Below, piece after piece: positions 8,528 through 16,936 of a DNA stretch of 64,000 nt; positions within the stretch are counted from its first letter, which is position 1, and the number at the start of each line of letters is the position of its first letter. Both the position numbers and the translations under genes were made by a program. Origin of the DNA: Clostridium_I sp963725425 (GTDB lineage Bacteria > Bacillota > Clostridia > Clostridiales > Clostridiaceae); NCBI GenBank assembly GCA_963725425.1, contig CAVRYJ010000006.1:124001-188000 (forward strand), written 5' to 3'. The notes beneath the pieces are model-generated. The model made no database searches and had not been told where the DNA came from. It saw nothing but the letters and a program-made list of their open reading frames with translations.

Positions 8528-8554
8528 TGTTAAATAATTGTTAAATGGTGTTAA
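8528..8554. promoter_or_regulatory. PHO-box-like triple repeat upstream of pgeF-phoP-phoR
   Basis: TGTTAA occurs at 8528, 8539 and 8549, spaced 11 and 10 bases, so on the minus strand it reads as three TTAACA units about one helical turn apart. This is the layout of PhoP binding sites known from Bacillus. The element lies 43 bases before the pgeF start codon and upstream of phoP, which fits autoregulation. The orientation is opposite to that at most activated promoters, so repression is also possible. Confidence 0.5.
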
Positions 8555-8596
8555 GATTTAAATAGATTAGAAACAATCTGAGTTATGAGGTGTAAA

Positions 8597-9307
8597 ATGA
8601 AAAGTATAGTAGAGAATTTTGAGTTTATTTCATTTAAGGATGATTGTATTGAGCTGGAATTTTCAACGGCTAAAAATGGTCTTGATTTCAATATGAATAC
8701 TCAAAATGGCTTGGAAAATTTAGAAAATATAAAAAAATGGTTTAATTTAAAAGCTGTTGGCTATTTGAGGCAAAAACATAGTGATGAAGTATTATTTTAT
8801 GATAGTGCTGTAAAAGATGGAGATGCAATTATTACAGACAAGCATAATGTAGGAATTGGTGTTTTTACAGCAGACTGTGTACCAGTTTTAATTTACAATA
8901 AGGAAAAGAAAATTATTGCAGCAGTACACAGCGGCTGGAAAGGGACATTGCTACAAATTGTAGCTAAAACCATAATTAGCATGCTGAATGCATATAATGC
9001 CAGTATAGACGATATCATTGTCTATATAGGGCCACATAATAGGGAGTGTTGTTATGAATTTGGACAGGATGAACTTAAACAGTTTTATGAAGTGGATATA
9101 TACAAGAATTTAAACATTTATACAAATGGAAAACTTGATTTGAATAAATGTATAAGGAGTCAATTAATAAATATAGGGATAAACAAAAATAATATACAAG
9201 ATGTAAATATATGTACATCTTGTAATGACGAATATTCCATGTTTTCTTATAGGAAACAAAAAGAAAATTATGGTAGGATGTTTTCTTTTATTTCTATTAA
9301 AGAATAA
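8597..9307 (+). CDS. pgeF: Peptidoglycan editing factor PgeF (YfiH/laccase-domain family)
   Basis: A member of the YfiH/DUF152 family. Proteins of this family act as purine nucleoside phosphorylase/adenosine deaminase and, in E. coli, remove wrongly built peptidoglycan precursors. Metal-binding residues are visible in QKHSDEV, FTADCVPVL and HSGWKGT, the three diagnostic motifs. The start was set at 8597 because GAGGTG lies five bases upstream; the ATG at 8585 lies within the upstream part of that site. It is 67 bases ahead of phoP and may share its transcript. The 236-residue length is normal. Confidence 0.88.
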   Translation: MKSIVENFEFISFKDDCIELEFSTAKNGLDFNMNTQNGLENLENIKKWFNLKAVGYLRQKHSDEVLFYDSAVKDGDAIITDKHNVGIGVFTADCVPVLIYNKEKKIIAAVHSGWKGTLLQIVAKTIISMLNAYNASIDDIIVYIGPHNRECCYEFGQDELKQFYEVDIYKNLNIYTNGKLDLNKCIRSQLINIGINKNNIQDVNICTSCNDEYSMFSYRKQKENYGRMFSFISIKE

Positions 9308-9373
9308 ATTTTGGATACTAGATAGATAAATGATTATTTAGTTCATCGGTGGAACACAGGGAGGTATTTTTTT

Positions 9374-10072
9374 ATGTCTGGAGAAAAAATTTTAGTTGTT
9401 GATGATGAGGAACACATAGTAGAACTTATTAAATTCAATTTAGAGACAAATGGTTTCAAAGTTGTTTTTGCAAATAATGGAATAGATGCATTAAAACTCG
9501 CAAAACATGAAGTACCTCAACTTGTTTTATTAGATCTAATGCTTCCAGGTATGGATGGTTATGATGTGTGTAGAGAAATAAGAAGAGATCAGTCAATTTC
9601 AACTATGCCAGTAATTATGATAACAGCAAAAGGAGAAGAACTTGACAAAATACTTGGACTTGAACTTGGAGCTGATGATTATATAACTAAACCATTTTCA
9701 GTTAGAGAACTTGTAGCAAGAGTAAAGGCAGTGTTACGTAGAACTAGGGTTCAATATATTGATAAAACATTTACTTTTGATAATGTGAATATTGATTTTC
9801 AGAGGCATAATATTATTAAAAATGATAAAAAAGTTGAATTAACTTTAAAGGAATTCGAACTGCTACAAATATTAGTAACTAATAAAGGTAGAGTTATGAC
9901 TAGAGACTTTCTATTAGATAAAGTGTGGGGATATGAATACGTTGGTGAAACAAGGACTGTAGATGTTCATATAAGACATTTGAGACAAAAAATCGAAAAT
10001 GATGACAAAAATCCTAAATACATAGAAACTATTCGTGGAATAGGATATAGATTTAATTACGACGGTGAATGA
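9374..10072 (+). CDS. phoP: Phosphate regulon response regulator PhoP/PhoB
   Basis: An OmpR-family response regulator. The receiver domain occupies about residues 1-120, with acidic residues in VVDDEE, the phosphoacceptor Asp in LLDLMLPGMDGYD, and the conserved Lys in DYITKPFS. The C-terminal winged helix (about 130-232) contains VMTRDFLLDKVWGYEY and RTVDVHIRHLRQKIE. Position next to phoR and the pst operon makes phosphate control the likely role, although the receiver alone would not tell PhoP from similar regulators. The stop TGA overlaps the ribosome binding region of phoR, so the pair is translationally linked. Confidence 0.93.
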   Translation: MSGEKILVVDDEEHIVELIKFNLETNGFKVVFANNGIDALKLAKHEVPQLVLLDLMLPGMDGYDVCREIRRDQSISTMPVIMITAKGEELDKILGLELGADDYITKPFSVRELVARVKAVLRRTRVQYIDKTFTFDNVNIDFQRHNIIKNDKKVELTLKEFELLQILVTNKGRVMTRDFLLDKVWGYEYVGETRTVDVHIRHLRQKIENDDKNPKYIETIRGIGYRFNYDGE

Positions 10073-10073
10073 T

Positions 10074-11780
10074 ATGAAAAAAAAGCTACTAGTTAACATT
10101 TTAGGTACATTTTTTTTCACATTGATATTAGTAACTTTACTTTTTATTTCAATAGTGAATTACCAGTATGAGGAAAATGTAAAATCTGAATTGAGTAATA
10201 ATAATAAATATGTTGAAAGAATCATTGGTTCAAAAGATGTGAAAAACACTAACTCTCTATTAAATACTATATATTTAGATAATGACAAGAACATCATGGT
10301 TTTGAATAAAAAAAATCAAATACTCTTCAGCAACATCCAAACTTTAAACAATGTAGATGTTACTAAAATGCAGGAAATAGATGATGCTAAAAAAAATGGG
10401 GAAGCATATACTATAAGGTTTAATAATTCAATTAATAAGAATATTGTTTACTATGCAACAAACATTAAAGATTCTTTTACTGTAATTAGCTTAGAACCTC
10501 TTTCTCTATCAAAGGTTATTCAAATAAAGTACATAAAATATTATTTATTCATGGTTTTGATTTCAGTTTTGCTTTCAGTTTGTTTTGGAATTAGAGTTTC
10601 CAATTCAATTTTAAGACCAATAAAAAATCTAGAATTTATCAGTTCCTTAGTTGCTAAAGGGGAATTAAAGAGGCGAGTCTTAATAGAATCTGATGATGAA
10701 CTTGGGCATCTCAGTAAAACATTTAACAAAATGGCTGAGCAACTTCAAGCCACCATGAAAGAATCCCTAGATAAGCAAATGAAAATGGAAGCTATACTCA
10801 AAAGTATGGAAAGTGGAGTTATAGCTGTTGACAGAAATAATAAGGTAATAATGATTAATCCATATGCAGAAGTACTATTTGGCATAGAAAAAGATATAAT
10901 CGGTGAAAATTTTATTGAACATATAAGGGACTTTGAGCTTGAAGAGGTATTTAAATCAAAAAGTAGTGAATTTAAAGAATTAAAAATACTTTGGCCAAAA
11001 GAGAGAATTTTAAGAGTGAAAACCGCCGATATAGTAACGGATAAAAATCATATAGGTACAGTGGCAGTAGTTCAGGACATTACGGATATAAAGAAACTTG
11101 AAAATATGAGATCGCAGTTTGTTGCAAATGTTTCTCACGAGTTAAAGACACCATTAACATCCATAAAAGGATTTGCAGAGACTTTAAAGTATGTGAAGGA
11201 TGAGGGGAAGAGAAATCAATTTCTGGATATAATCGATGATGAAGTTGAAAGGCTTACTAGACTTATAAATGATATTTTGACACTTTCTGATATAGAAGGT
11301 CATAATCATATAATAATTGATGATTTTTATGTAGATGATTTAATAAATAATGTGTTTCACCTTATGAAGAATACTGCAGACAATAAGAATATAAATCTAA
11401 CTATATTAGAAAATGCTCATGTAAGTCTGATAGGTGAAAAGGACAAATTCAAACAGATGTTAATAAACTTAGTTGACAACGCAATAAAATACTCTGAAGA
11501 TCGTGATAGCGTATTTATAGGAGCAAAAGCACAAGACAACTTTTGTGTTATTTGGGTGGAAGATACAGGAATCGGTATTTCAAAAGAACACATAGCTAGA
11601 TTATTCGAAAGATTCTACAGGGTAGATAAAGCAAGATCCAGATCTAAAGGAGGCACAGGACTGGGGCTTGCAATTGTAAAACACATAGTTATAAATTTTA
11701 AAGGAACAATAGATGTGGCCAGTGAAGTAGGAAAAGGAAGTAAATTTATTATAAAAATTCCTTTAAAAAAGGTCGAGTAA
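10074..11780 (+). CDS. phoR: Phosphate sensor histidine kinase PhoR
   Basis: A membrane sensor kinase of about 568 residues. A first membrane helix lies near residues 8-28, an extracytoplasmic sensing region follows, and a second helix is near 155-172. A HAMP linker (RPIKNLEFISSLVAKGELKRR, split at its turn) precedes a PAS domain (about 235-340). The phosphoacceptor His is in VANVSHELKTPLTS near residue 355. ATP-binding boxes are clear: LINLVDNAIKYS (N), VEDTGIGIS (G1) and GGTGLGLAIVKH (G2). The start was placed at ATG 10074, with GGTGA five bases upstream; an in-frame GTG at 10065 is weaker. It is directly linked to phoP. Confidence 0.93.
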   Translation: MKKKLLVNILGTFFFTLILVTLLFISIVNYQYEENVKSELSNNNKYVERIIGSKDVKNTNSLLNTIYLDNDKNIMVLNKKNQILFSNIQTLNNVDVTKMQEIDDAKKNGEAYTIRFNNSINKNIVYYATNIKDSFTVISLEPLSLSKVIQIKYIKYYLFMVLISVLLSVCFGIRVSNSILRPIKNLEFISSLVAKGELKRRVLIESDDELGHLSKTFNKMAEQLQATMKESLDKQMKMEAILKSMESGVIAVDRNNKVIMINPYAEVLFGIEKDIIGENFIEHIRDFELEEVFKSKSSEFKELKILWPKERILRVKTADIVTDKNHIGTVAVVQDITDIKKLENMRSQFVANVSHELKTPLTSIKGFAETLKYVKDEGKRNQFLDIIDDEVERLTRLINDILTLSDIEGHNHIIIDDFYVDDLINNVFHLMKNTADNKNINLTILENAHVSLIGEKDKFKQMLINLVDNAIKYSEDRDSVFIGAKAQDNFCVIWVEDTGIGISKEHIARLFERFYRVDKARSRSKGGTGLGLAIVKHIVINFKGTIDVASEVGKGSKFIIKIPLKKVE

Positions 11781-11817
11781 GGTGTTTTCTTGAAGATGCT
11801 TTAGCTTCACCTTTTTT
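11779..11817 (+). terminator. Terminator after phoR
   Basis: AAGGTG, which includes the last bases of the phoR stop codon, pairs with CACCTT, and an inner TGAAG pairs with CTTCA. A run of six T follows. It separates phoPR from the chemoreceptor gene. Confidence 0.75.
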
Positions 11818-11818
11818 A

Positions 11819-11893
11819 TTTAACTCAAAATTAACATATAGCCAAAGTGGTATTAACTTAGGTAGTATACACTTAACTTACTTTTGAGTTAAA
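11819..11893 (+). promoter_or_regulatory. PHO-box-like repeats inside a 12-bp inverted repeat, upstream of the chemoreceptor
   Basis: TTAACA at 11831 and TTAACT at 11853 and 11873 are spaced 22 and 20 bases, that is, about two helical turns each. They are framed by a perfect inverted repeat, TTTAACTCAAAA (11819-11830) and TTTTGAGTTAAA (11882-11893). The right arm runs into the AAAGGAG ribosome binding site of the next gene. The layout suggests PhoP binding plus a fold that could mask initiation; both are inferred. Confidence 0.45.
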
Positions 11894-11903
11894 GGAGTAG
11901 TTG

Positions 11904-14051
11904 ATGATGAATAAAAAGATGAAGAATTTAGTTACTATTTATAAAATTAAAGATTTTATTTGGGAGAAAAGCGTTTTACTGAAAAAAAAGATGAAGCATT
12001 TAGGTATAGTTTCTAGATTCAAAGATTCTATTTCACTGAAAATAGTTTCAAGTGTATCTATACTAGTAATATTAGGTATGATTTCTATAGGTGCTTTCAT
12101 ATATATAATAACCTATAATAGCATGTTTAACATGAGTAAGGATAATATGAAAACTGTTTCCATGCAAATTTATAATAACTTTAATACATTGATTGATGGT
12201 GAAAAAAATGATGCAAAACAAATTTCTGTAGATAATGATGTAAACAAAGTTCTTGTTGAAATGTCCAATAGTTCAGAGGAGTCTGCTGAAAACAATTATT
12301 CTAGTGATATTAGTAATCTTAGTAACAAATTAAAAAAAATGGCTATTTTAAATAAATATGATGAAAATATATTTGTTACGAATAAAAAAGGTTTTATAAT
12401 TGCTTGTAGTAACGATAATTTCCAAAGGTTTGATCTCAGTACTCATGATTATATGGAGCAGGCATTATTAAGTGGTAATCCTGTGATGAGCAATGTATAC
12501 ACATCAGTAGTATCTATTAAACCAGTAGTAACATTCTTGCAACCTATTAAAGACGCGGGTGGGAATATAATTGGTACTGTAGGGAAAAATGTATTTACAG
12601 ATTATTTTTCTAATACTTTTGATAAGTTTAAATTTTTAAATAGTGGATATATATTTATAGTGGATGATTCTCAAAGTGTTATATACAGTCCAGATAAAAT
12701 GGATATTAATAAAAAGGATAATTTGAAAGAAATAGATAAATTATCAAAAAATAATAAATTTATGAACTCTGGGAGCTCTAATATAATTAAGTATACTAAA
12801 GATAACACAAGATACTATGCAAATTGTACAAGCGTACCACAGCTAAAGGCACTCATAGTACTTACAGTAAAACAAAGTGAAATAGAAAGTTCACCTAAGA
12901 TTATAGGCTTATGCATTTTAGGAACAGGTATATTACTAATAATTTTAATAATTATAATACTAAATTTAATAATTAAAAGAATATTTGAACCTATGAACCT
13001 ATTAATAAAAAATACTAAAGAAATATCAAAGGGAAATCTCAGGGTTACAAACCCAATACATAATATGGATGAAATTGGGACACTAAGCTATAATTTTAAC
13101 AATATGACATATAGTCTAAAAAATCTTTTGTCTGATATTAAAGAATATAGCGATGATTTTTTAATGATTAATGTAGGAATTAAAGATTCATATAGCAGTA
13201 TTGTATTAGGTATGAAATCAGTTGATGAGAATACTGAGATTATAGAGAAGGATACAGTTAAAATTTTTAGCGCTGTGGCGAGTAGCTTTAATTCTTTTGA
13301 TACAGTAAAAGACAAATCGGAAAATATTAAATCTCAATCGGAGAAAGTTTTAAATGAAGCTGTTTTTATTAAGGATATAAATAATGAGGGATTAAAAACT
13401 GTTAATGAATTAAAAAATATAAACGTAGAAACAAATGAAAGATTAGGCGAGGCTAACCTTTCATTTGATAAACTAAAACTCAATCTTTTAAATATTGCAC
13501 AAGTAGGGAAAACAGTAAAGCAAATATCAAAGCAGACACATATCCTTTCTTTAAACGCAGCAATTGAAGCAGGCAGATATGGAGAAATAGGAAAGGGGTT
13601 TGGGGTTGTAGCAGGTGAGATTAAAAAATTATCTAAAAATGTTGCTTATCAAATGGAAAAAATTGATGAAATTTTATTAGCATTAAATTCTGATATGTTT
13701 AATGTTCAAGATAAAATAATTGAAGTAAATAGCACAACTAACCGTCAGTTTAAAATTGTAGATAATACTATAGACAACTATGCAAGGATGTTACATTCAT
13801 CTGAAGCCATTGTTAATTATATGAATGAAACATATAATAGTGTTGAAATGCTAAACGAGGAAAATTATCTTGTATCAGAAAAATTAACAAAAATCAAAAA
13901 TTCCTATGAAAAATTTAACAATACTATAGCTACTGTAAGTAAAATTGCATCAGAAAAATATGAAAACACAAAAGATATGTATGATATGCTAGAAAATATG
14001 CATACTAATAGTGAAAAGATGGCTGATAGTATCAACAAATTTACTGTGTAA
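11904..14051 (+). CDS. Methyl-accepting chemotaxis protein with extracellular Cache-type sensor
   Basis: A chemoreceptor of about 715 residues. It has a cytoplasmic N-terminal stretch of roughly 45 residues, a membrane helix (VSSVSILVILGMISIGAFIY), a large extracytoplasmic region with Cache-like features (about 70-340), a second helix (IIGLCILGTGILLIILIII), a HAMP domain (PMNLLIKNTKEISKGNLRV) and a signalling domain. The hairpin tip reads LSLNAAIEAGRYGEIGKGFG, slightly different from the usual AAIEAARAGE. The N-terminal tail holds a duplicated segment: KKMK followed by about 18 residues appears twice. The gene lies between phoPR and pstS behind PHO-box-like repeats, so phosphate or a phosphorylated ligand is a plausible but unproven stimulus. 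ATG 11904 follows AAAGGAG at six bases; TTG 11901 and ATG 11907 are alternatives. Confidence 0.88.
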   Translation: MMNKKMKNLVTIYKIKDFIWEKSVLLKKKMKHLGIVSRFKDSISLKIVSSVSILVILGMISIGAFIYIITYNSMFNMSKDNMKTVSMQIYNNFNTLIDGEKNDAKQISVDNDVNKVLVEMSNSSEESAENNYSSDISNLSNKLKKMAILNKYDENIFVTNKKGFIIACSNDNFQRFDLSTHDYMEQALLSGNPVMSNVYTSVVSIKPVVTFLQPIKDAGGNIIGTVGKNVFTDYFSNTFDKFKFLNSGYIFIVDDSQSVIYSPDKMDINKKDNLKEIDKLSKNNKFMNSGSSNIIKYTKDNTRYYANCTSVPQLKALIVLTVKQSEIESSPKIIGLCILGTGILLIILIIIILNLIIKRIFEPMNLLIKNTKEISKGNLRVTNPIHNMDEIGTLSYNFNNMTYSLKNLLSDIKEYSDDFLMINVGIKDSYSSIVLGMKSVDENTEIIEKDTVKIFSAVASSFNSFDTVKDKSENIKSQSEKVLNEAVFIKDINNEGLKTVNELKNINVETNERLGEANLSFDKLKLNLLNIAQVGKTVKQISKQTHILSLNAAIEAGRYGEIGKGFGVVAGEIKKLSKNVAYQMEKIDEILLALNSDMFNVQDKIIEVNSTTNRQFKIVDNTIDNYARMLHSSEAIVNYMNETYNSVEMLNEENYLVSEKLTKIKNSYEKFNNTIATVSKIASEKYENTKDMYDMLENMHTNSEKMADSINKFTV

Positions 14052-14059
14052 AAGACCAA

Positions 14060-14087
14060 TGTTAAGATATGTTAACATTCGTATAAT
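14060..14087 (+). promoter_or_regulatory. PHO-box-like promoter of pstS
   Basis: TTAAGA (14062-14067) and TTAACA (14072-14077) are spaced ten bases apart in the same direction as pstS and end four bases before a TATAAT -10 hexamer (14082-14087). No good -35 is present. A PhoP-activated promoter with the boxes in place of the -35 is the natural reading. A further TTAACT lies at 14094-14099. Confidence 0.6.
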
Positions 14088-14173
14088 ATTTGATTAACTT
14101 TGTACTGCTACAATGTAATTGTTGATAAAACAAATATATCAGTTCCGTATTTTGAATGGAGGGTAACTTTATT

Positions 14174-15082
14174 ATGAAAAGTAAAAAAATAAAATTTGCT
14201 GTGTTAGCAGCATCAATTGCCGTAATGGCAGTACTATTTGCAGGATGTGGAAGTTCAGCTTCATCTAACAATACTAATGAAACAAAAAAAACAGCTGAGG
14301 TTTCAGGTTCAATTACAGCCTCAGGATCTACGGCACTTCAACCATTAGTAGATGCTGCTCAAAAATCATTTACAATAAAAAACCCAAATGCTACAGTATC
14401 AGTACAAGGTGGCGGCAGCGGTACTGGTCTTACACAAGTAAGTCAAGGTGCTGTACAAATTGGAGATTCAGATATTTTTGCAAAAGAAAAATTAACAACT
14501 GATAAAGCTGCAGAGCTAGTGGATCATCAGGTTTGTGCTACTGGATTTGCTGTAGTAACAACAAAAGATACTGGAGTCACTAATTTAACAAAAGCTCAAA
14601 TTCAAGATATTTTCACAGGCGTAGTTACAAATTGGAAAGCTGTTGGCGGTAAGGATTTACCAATAAATGTAATCCATAGAACTAGTGGTTCAGGTACAAG
14701 AGTTACATTTAACAATACTATAATGGATGGCAAAGCAGAAAAAGATAGTTTAGGAATGACTCAAGATTCAAGTGGTGCAGTTGCAACTTCTATGAAACAA
14801 ACACCTGGAAGTGTAAGTTATTTAGCACTATCATATTTAGTTGGTGATGTTAAAAATGATATAAGTGCAGTTGAAATTGATGGAGTTGAGGCTACTACTG
14901 CAAATATAATTACTAGTAAAACACCAACAAGTAGTAAATATGTATTCTGGTCATATGAACATATGTATACAAAGGGAGCTGCTAGTGGAGTATCAAAAGC
15001 ATTGATCGATTATATGATGAGTGATAGTTTTAATAAACAAGTTGTAACACTAGGGTATATACCAATAAGTGATTTTAAATAA
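14174..15082 (+). CDS. pstS: Phosphate ABC transporter, substrate-binding lipoprotein PstS
   Basis: The extracellular phosphate-binding lipoprotein of the Pst transporter. The signal peptide ends in the lipobox LFAGC with the lipidated Cys at residue 25, followed by a Ser/Asn/Thr-rich linker. Binding-site segments typical of PstS are visible: ASGSTALQPLV, QGGGSGTGL and HRTSGSGTRVTF. The start is ATG 14174, with GGAGGG nine bases upstream; an earlier in-frame ATG at 14156 would place extra residues before the signal peptide. It heads the pst operon behind PHO-box-like repeats. A hairpin follows the stop codon and may set the excess of PstS over the membrane subunits. Confidence 0.96.
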   Translation: MKSKKIKFAVLAASIAVMAVLFAGCGSSASSNNTNETKKTAEVSGSITASGSTALQPLVDAAQKSFTIKNPNATVSVQGGGSGTGLTQVSQGAVQIGDSDIFAKEKLTTDKAAELVDHQVCATGFAVVTTKDTGVTNLTKAQIQDIFTGVVTNWKAVGGKDLPINVIHRTSGSGTRVTFNNTIMDGKAEKDSLGMTQDSSGAVATSMKQTPGSVSYLALSYLVGDVKNDISAVEIDGVEATTANIITSKTPTSSKYVFWSYEHMYTKGAASGVSKALIDYMMSDSFNKQVVTLGYIPISDFK

Positions 15083-15093
15083 AACTGACTAAT

Positions 15094-15117
15094 AGACTGG
15101 CTGCTTGCGGCTGGTCT
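15094..15117 (+). promoter_or_regulatory. Hairpin between pstS and pstC
   Basis: AGACTGGCT (15094-15102) pairs with GGCTGGTCT (15109-15117) around a six-base loop, using three G-U pairs. There is no T-tract, so it is more likely an mRNA processing or stabilising hairpin than a full terminator. Such structures are common between a binding-protein gene and its permease genes. Confidence 0.4.
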
Positions 15118-15149
15118 AGTGTCTTAATAAAAAGTTTGAGGTTGATTAT

Positions 15150-16040
15150 ATGGAAAAAAGAAGTTTTTGGAGAAAATTTAAAACTGAGTACATAGGAAAA
15201 GGCTATGCTACGTTTTGTGGGTTATTATTAGTGGTTTTGACACTAACAATAATTTTTTTTGTGGCTTCCAAAGGAATTAGAACATTTACCACTGATCACT
15301 ATTCAGTACTGAATTTCTTGTTTAATTCCAAATGGCAACCAGATGCTGCAAATCCACAATTTGGCACAGCAATTTTTATAGCTGGGTCAGTAGCAGTTTC
15401 ACTTGGAGCGGTTATAATCAGTGCGCCTATAAGCATAGGTCTTGCAATTTTCATGAATTTGATATCGCCCAAATTAGGAAGAAAAGTATTACAGCCAGCA
15501 CTAGAATTATTTGTGGGAATTCCATCAGTTGTATATGGCTGGGTTGGCGTAATAGTGCTAGTACCTTTTATTAAAAAATCATTTGGTGGAATGGGCTTTA
15601 GTTTACTGTCAGGTATGATTGTGTTAAGTATAATGATATTGCCAACCATTGCAAGCTTAGCCTCCGATGCGATTAAAACTATACCATCTGATTATATTGA
15701 AGCTTCCTATGGTCTTGGTGCTACAAGGTGGCAAACTATATATAAGGTTGTTGTCCCTGCATGCAAAAATGGAATATTAACGGCTATTGTACTTGGACTT
15801 GCTAGGGCTATGGGTGAAGCACTTGCAGTTCAGATGGTTATTGGTAATAGTTTCAAATTTGCGAATAGTTTAATCACACCAACTATTACATTGACTAGTA
15901 TCTTAACTATGAGTATGGCAAATACAGCTGATGGGACACCTGTAAATGATGCATTATGGTCATTGGCACTTTTACTCTTATTGATATCCTTTATGTTTAT
16001 TATTATAATAAGATTAATTGGTAGACGAGGTGAAAAATAA
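15150..16040 (+). CDS. pstC: Phosphate ABC transporter permease PstC
   Basis: One of two membrane subunits of the Pst transporter. About six membrane helices are visible, the first at residues 20-42. The permease EAA loop, which contacts the ATPase, reads EASYGLGATRWQTIYKVVVP. ATG at 15150 follows GAGGTTG. Its stop codon TAA overlaps the ATG of pstA by one base, so the two subunits are translationally coupled. The length of 296 residues is normal. Confidence 0.95.
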   Translation: MEKRSFWRKFKTEYIGKGYATFCGLLLVVLTLTIIFFVASKGIRTFTTDHYSVLNFLFNSKWQPDAANPQFGTAIFIAGSVAVSLGAVIISAPISIGLAIFMNLISPKLGRKVLQPALELFVGIPSVVYGWVGVIVLVPFIKKSFGGMGFSLLSGMIVLSIMILPTIASLASDAIKTIPSDYIEASYGLGATRWQTIYKVVVPACKNGILTAIVLGLARAMGEALAVQMVIGNSFKFANSLITPTITLTSILTMSMANTADGTPVNDALWSLALLLLLISFMFIIIIRLIGRRGEK

Positions 16041-16924
16041 TGAAATCAAAAACTTGGGACAAAGTAGCAACAGTTATACTCTACATAATTTCAGCACTAA
16101 TAGTAATGTTATTAGTTGGATTTATTGGGTACATTGTTTATAATGGTAGAAGTTCACTAAATCTACATTTCTTGACTAGCGATTCATTACTGGATCAGGC
16201 AGGTGGAGGTATAGGACCACAACTATTCAATTCATTTTATATGTTATTTATTTCTCTAATAATAACTGTACCTATTGGAGTAGGTGCTGGAATTTATATG
16301 TCACAATATGCAAAACAGGGTAAAATACTTAATTTTATTCGCTTGTGTGTTGAAACTATGGCATCCTTACCCTCAATTGTAGTAGGATTATTTGGACTTT
16401 TGGTATTTGTTAATATGACACATTGGCAATATACAATCCTAGCAGGAGCACTTGCAATAGCAGTTATAAACTTGCCTTCCATGGCAAGGGTAAGTGAAAA
16501 TGCAATAACAGCAGCAGCTTCAAAAGTCAAGGAAGCTAGTTTAGGTTTAGGGTCAACTGAATGGCAAACAATTAAAAATGTAACATTGCCATCTGCCATG
16601 CCACAAATATTAACAGGTATAATTTTGGCATCAGGAAGAGTATTTGGAGAAGCAGCAGCGCTTCTATATACAGCAGGTATGAGTACACCAACTTTAAATT
16701 ATAATAACATAAGTCTAACAAACAAGATTTCACCGTTTAGTCTATTTAGACCAGCAGAAACCCTTGCAGTACACATTTGGAAGTTGAATTCTGAAGGAAT
16801 GGTACCAGATGCATCAAAAATAGCAACGGGTTCTTCAGCGGTACTTGTAATAATGGTATTATTATTTAACTTTTTAGCAAGATTTATTGGAAATAAATTA
16901 TATAAAGCATACAGTGGAAAGTAA
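16040..16924 (+). CDS. pstA: Phosphate ABC transporter permease PstA
   Basis: The second membrane subunit of the Pst transporter. The first helix is at about residues 12-34 and five more follow. The EAA loop reads EASLGLGSTEWQTIKNVTLP. Like PstC, it belongs to the binding-protein-dependent permease family. It overlaps pstC by one base and is 12 bases before pstB. The ribosome binding site GAGGTG lies inside the end of pstC. Length 294 residues, normal. Confidence 0.95.
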   Translation: MKSKTWDKVATVILYIISALIVMLLVGFIGYIVYNGRSSLNLHFLTSDSLLDQAGGGIGPQLFNSFYMLFISLIITVPIGVGAGIYMSQYAKQGKILNFIRLCVETMASLPSIVVGLFGLLVFVNMTHWQYTILAGALAIAVINLPSMARVSENAITAAASKVKEASLGLGSTEWQTIKNVTLPSAMPQILTGIILASGRVFGEAAALLYTAGMSTPTLNYNNISLTNKISPFSLFRPAETLAVHIWKLNSEGMVPDASKIATGSSAVLVIMVLLFNFLARFIGNKLYKAYSGK

Positions 16925-16936
16925 GGGGGAGCTTAA

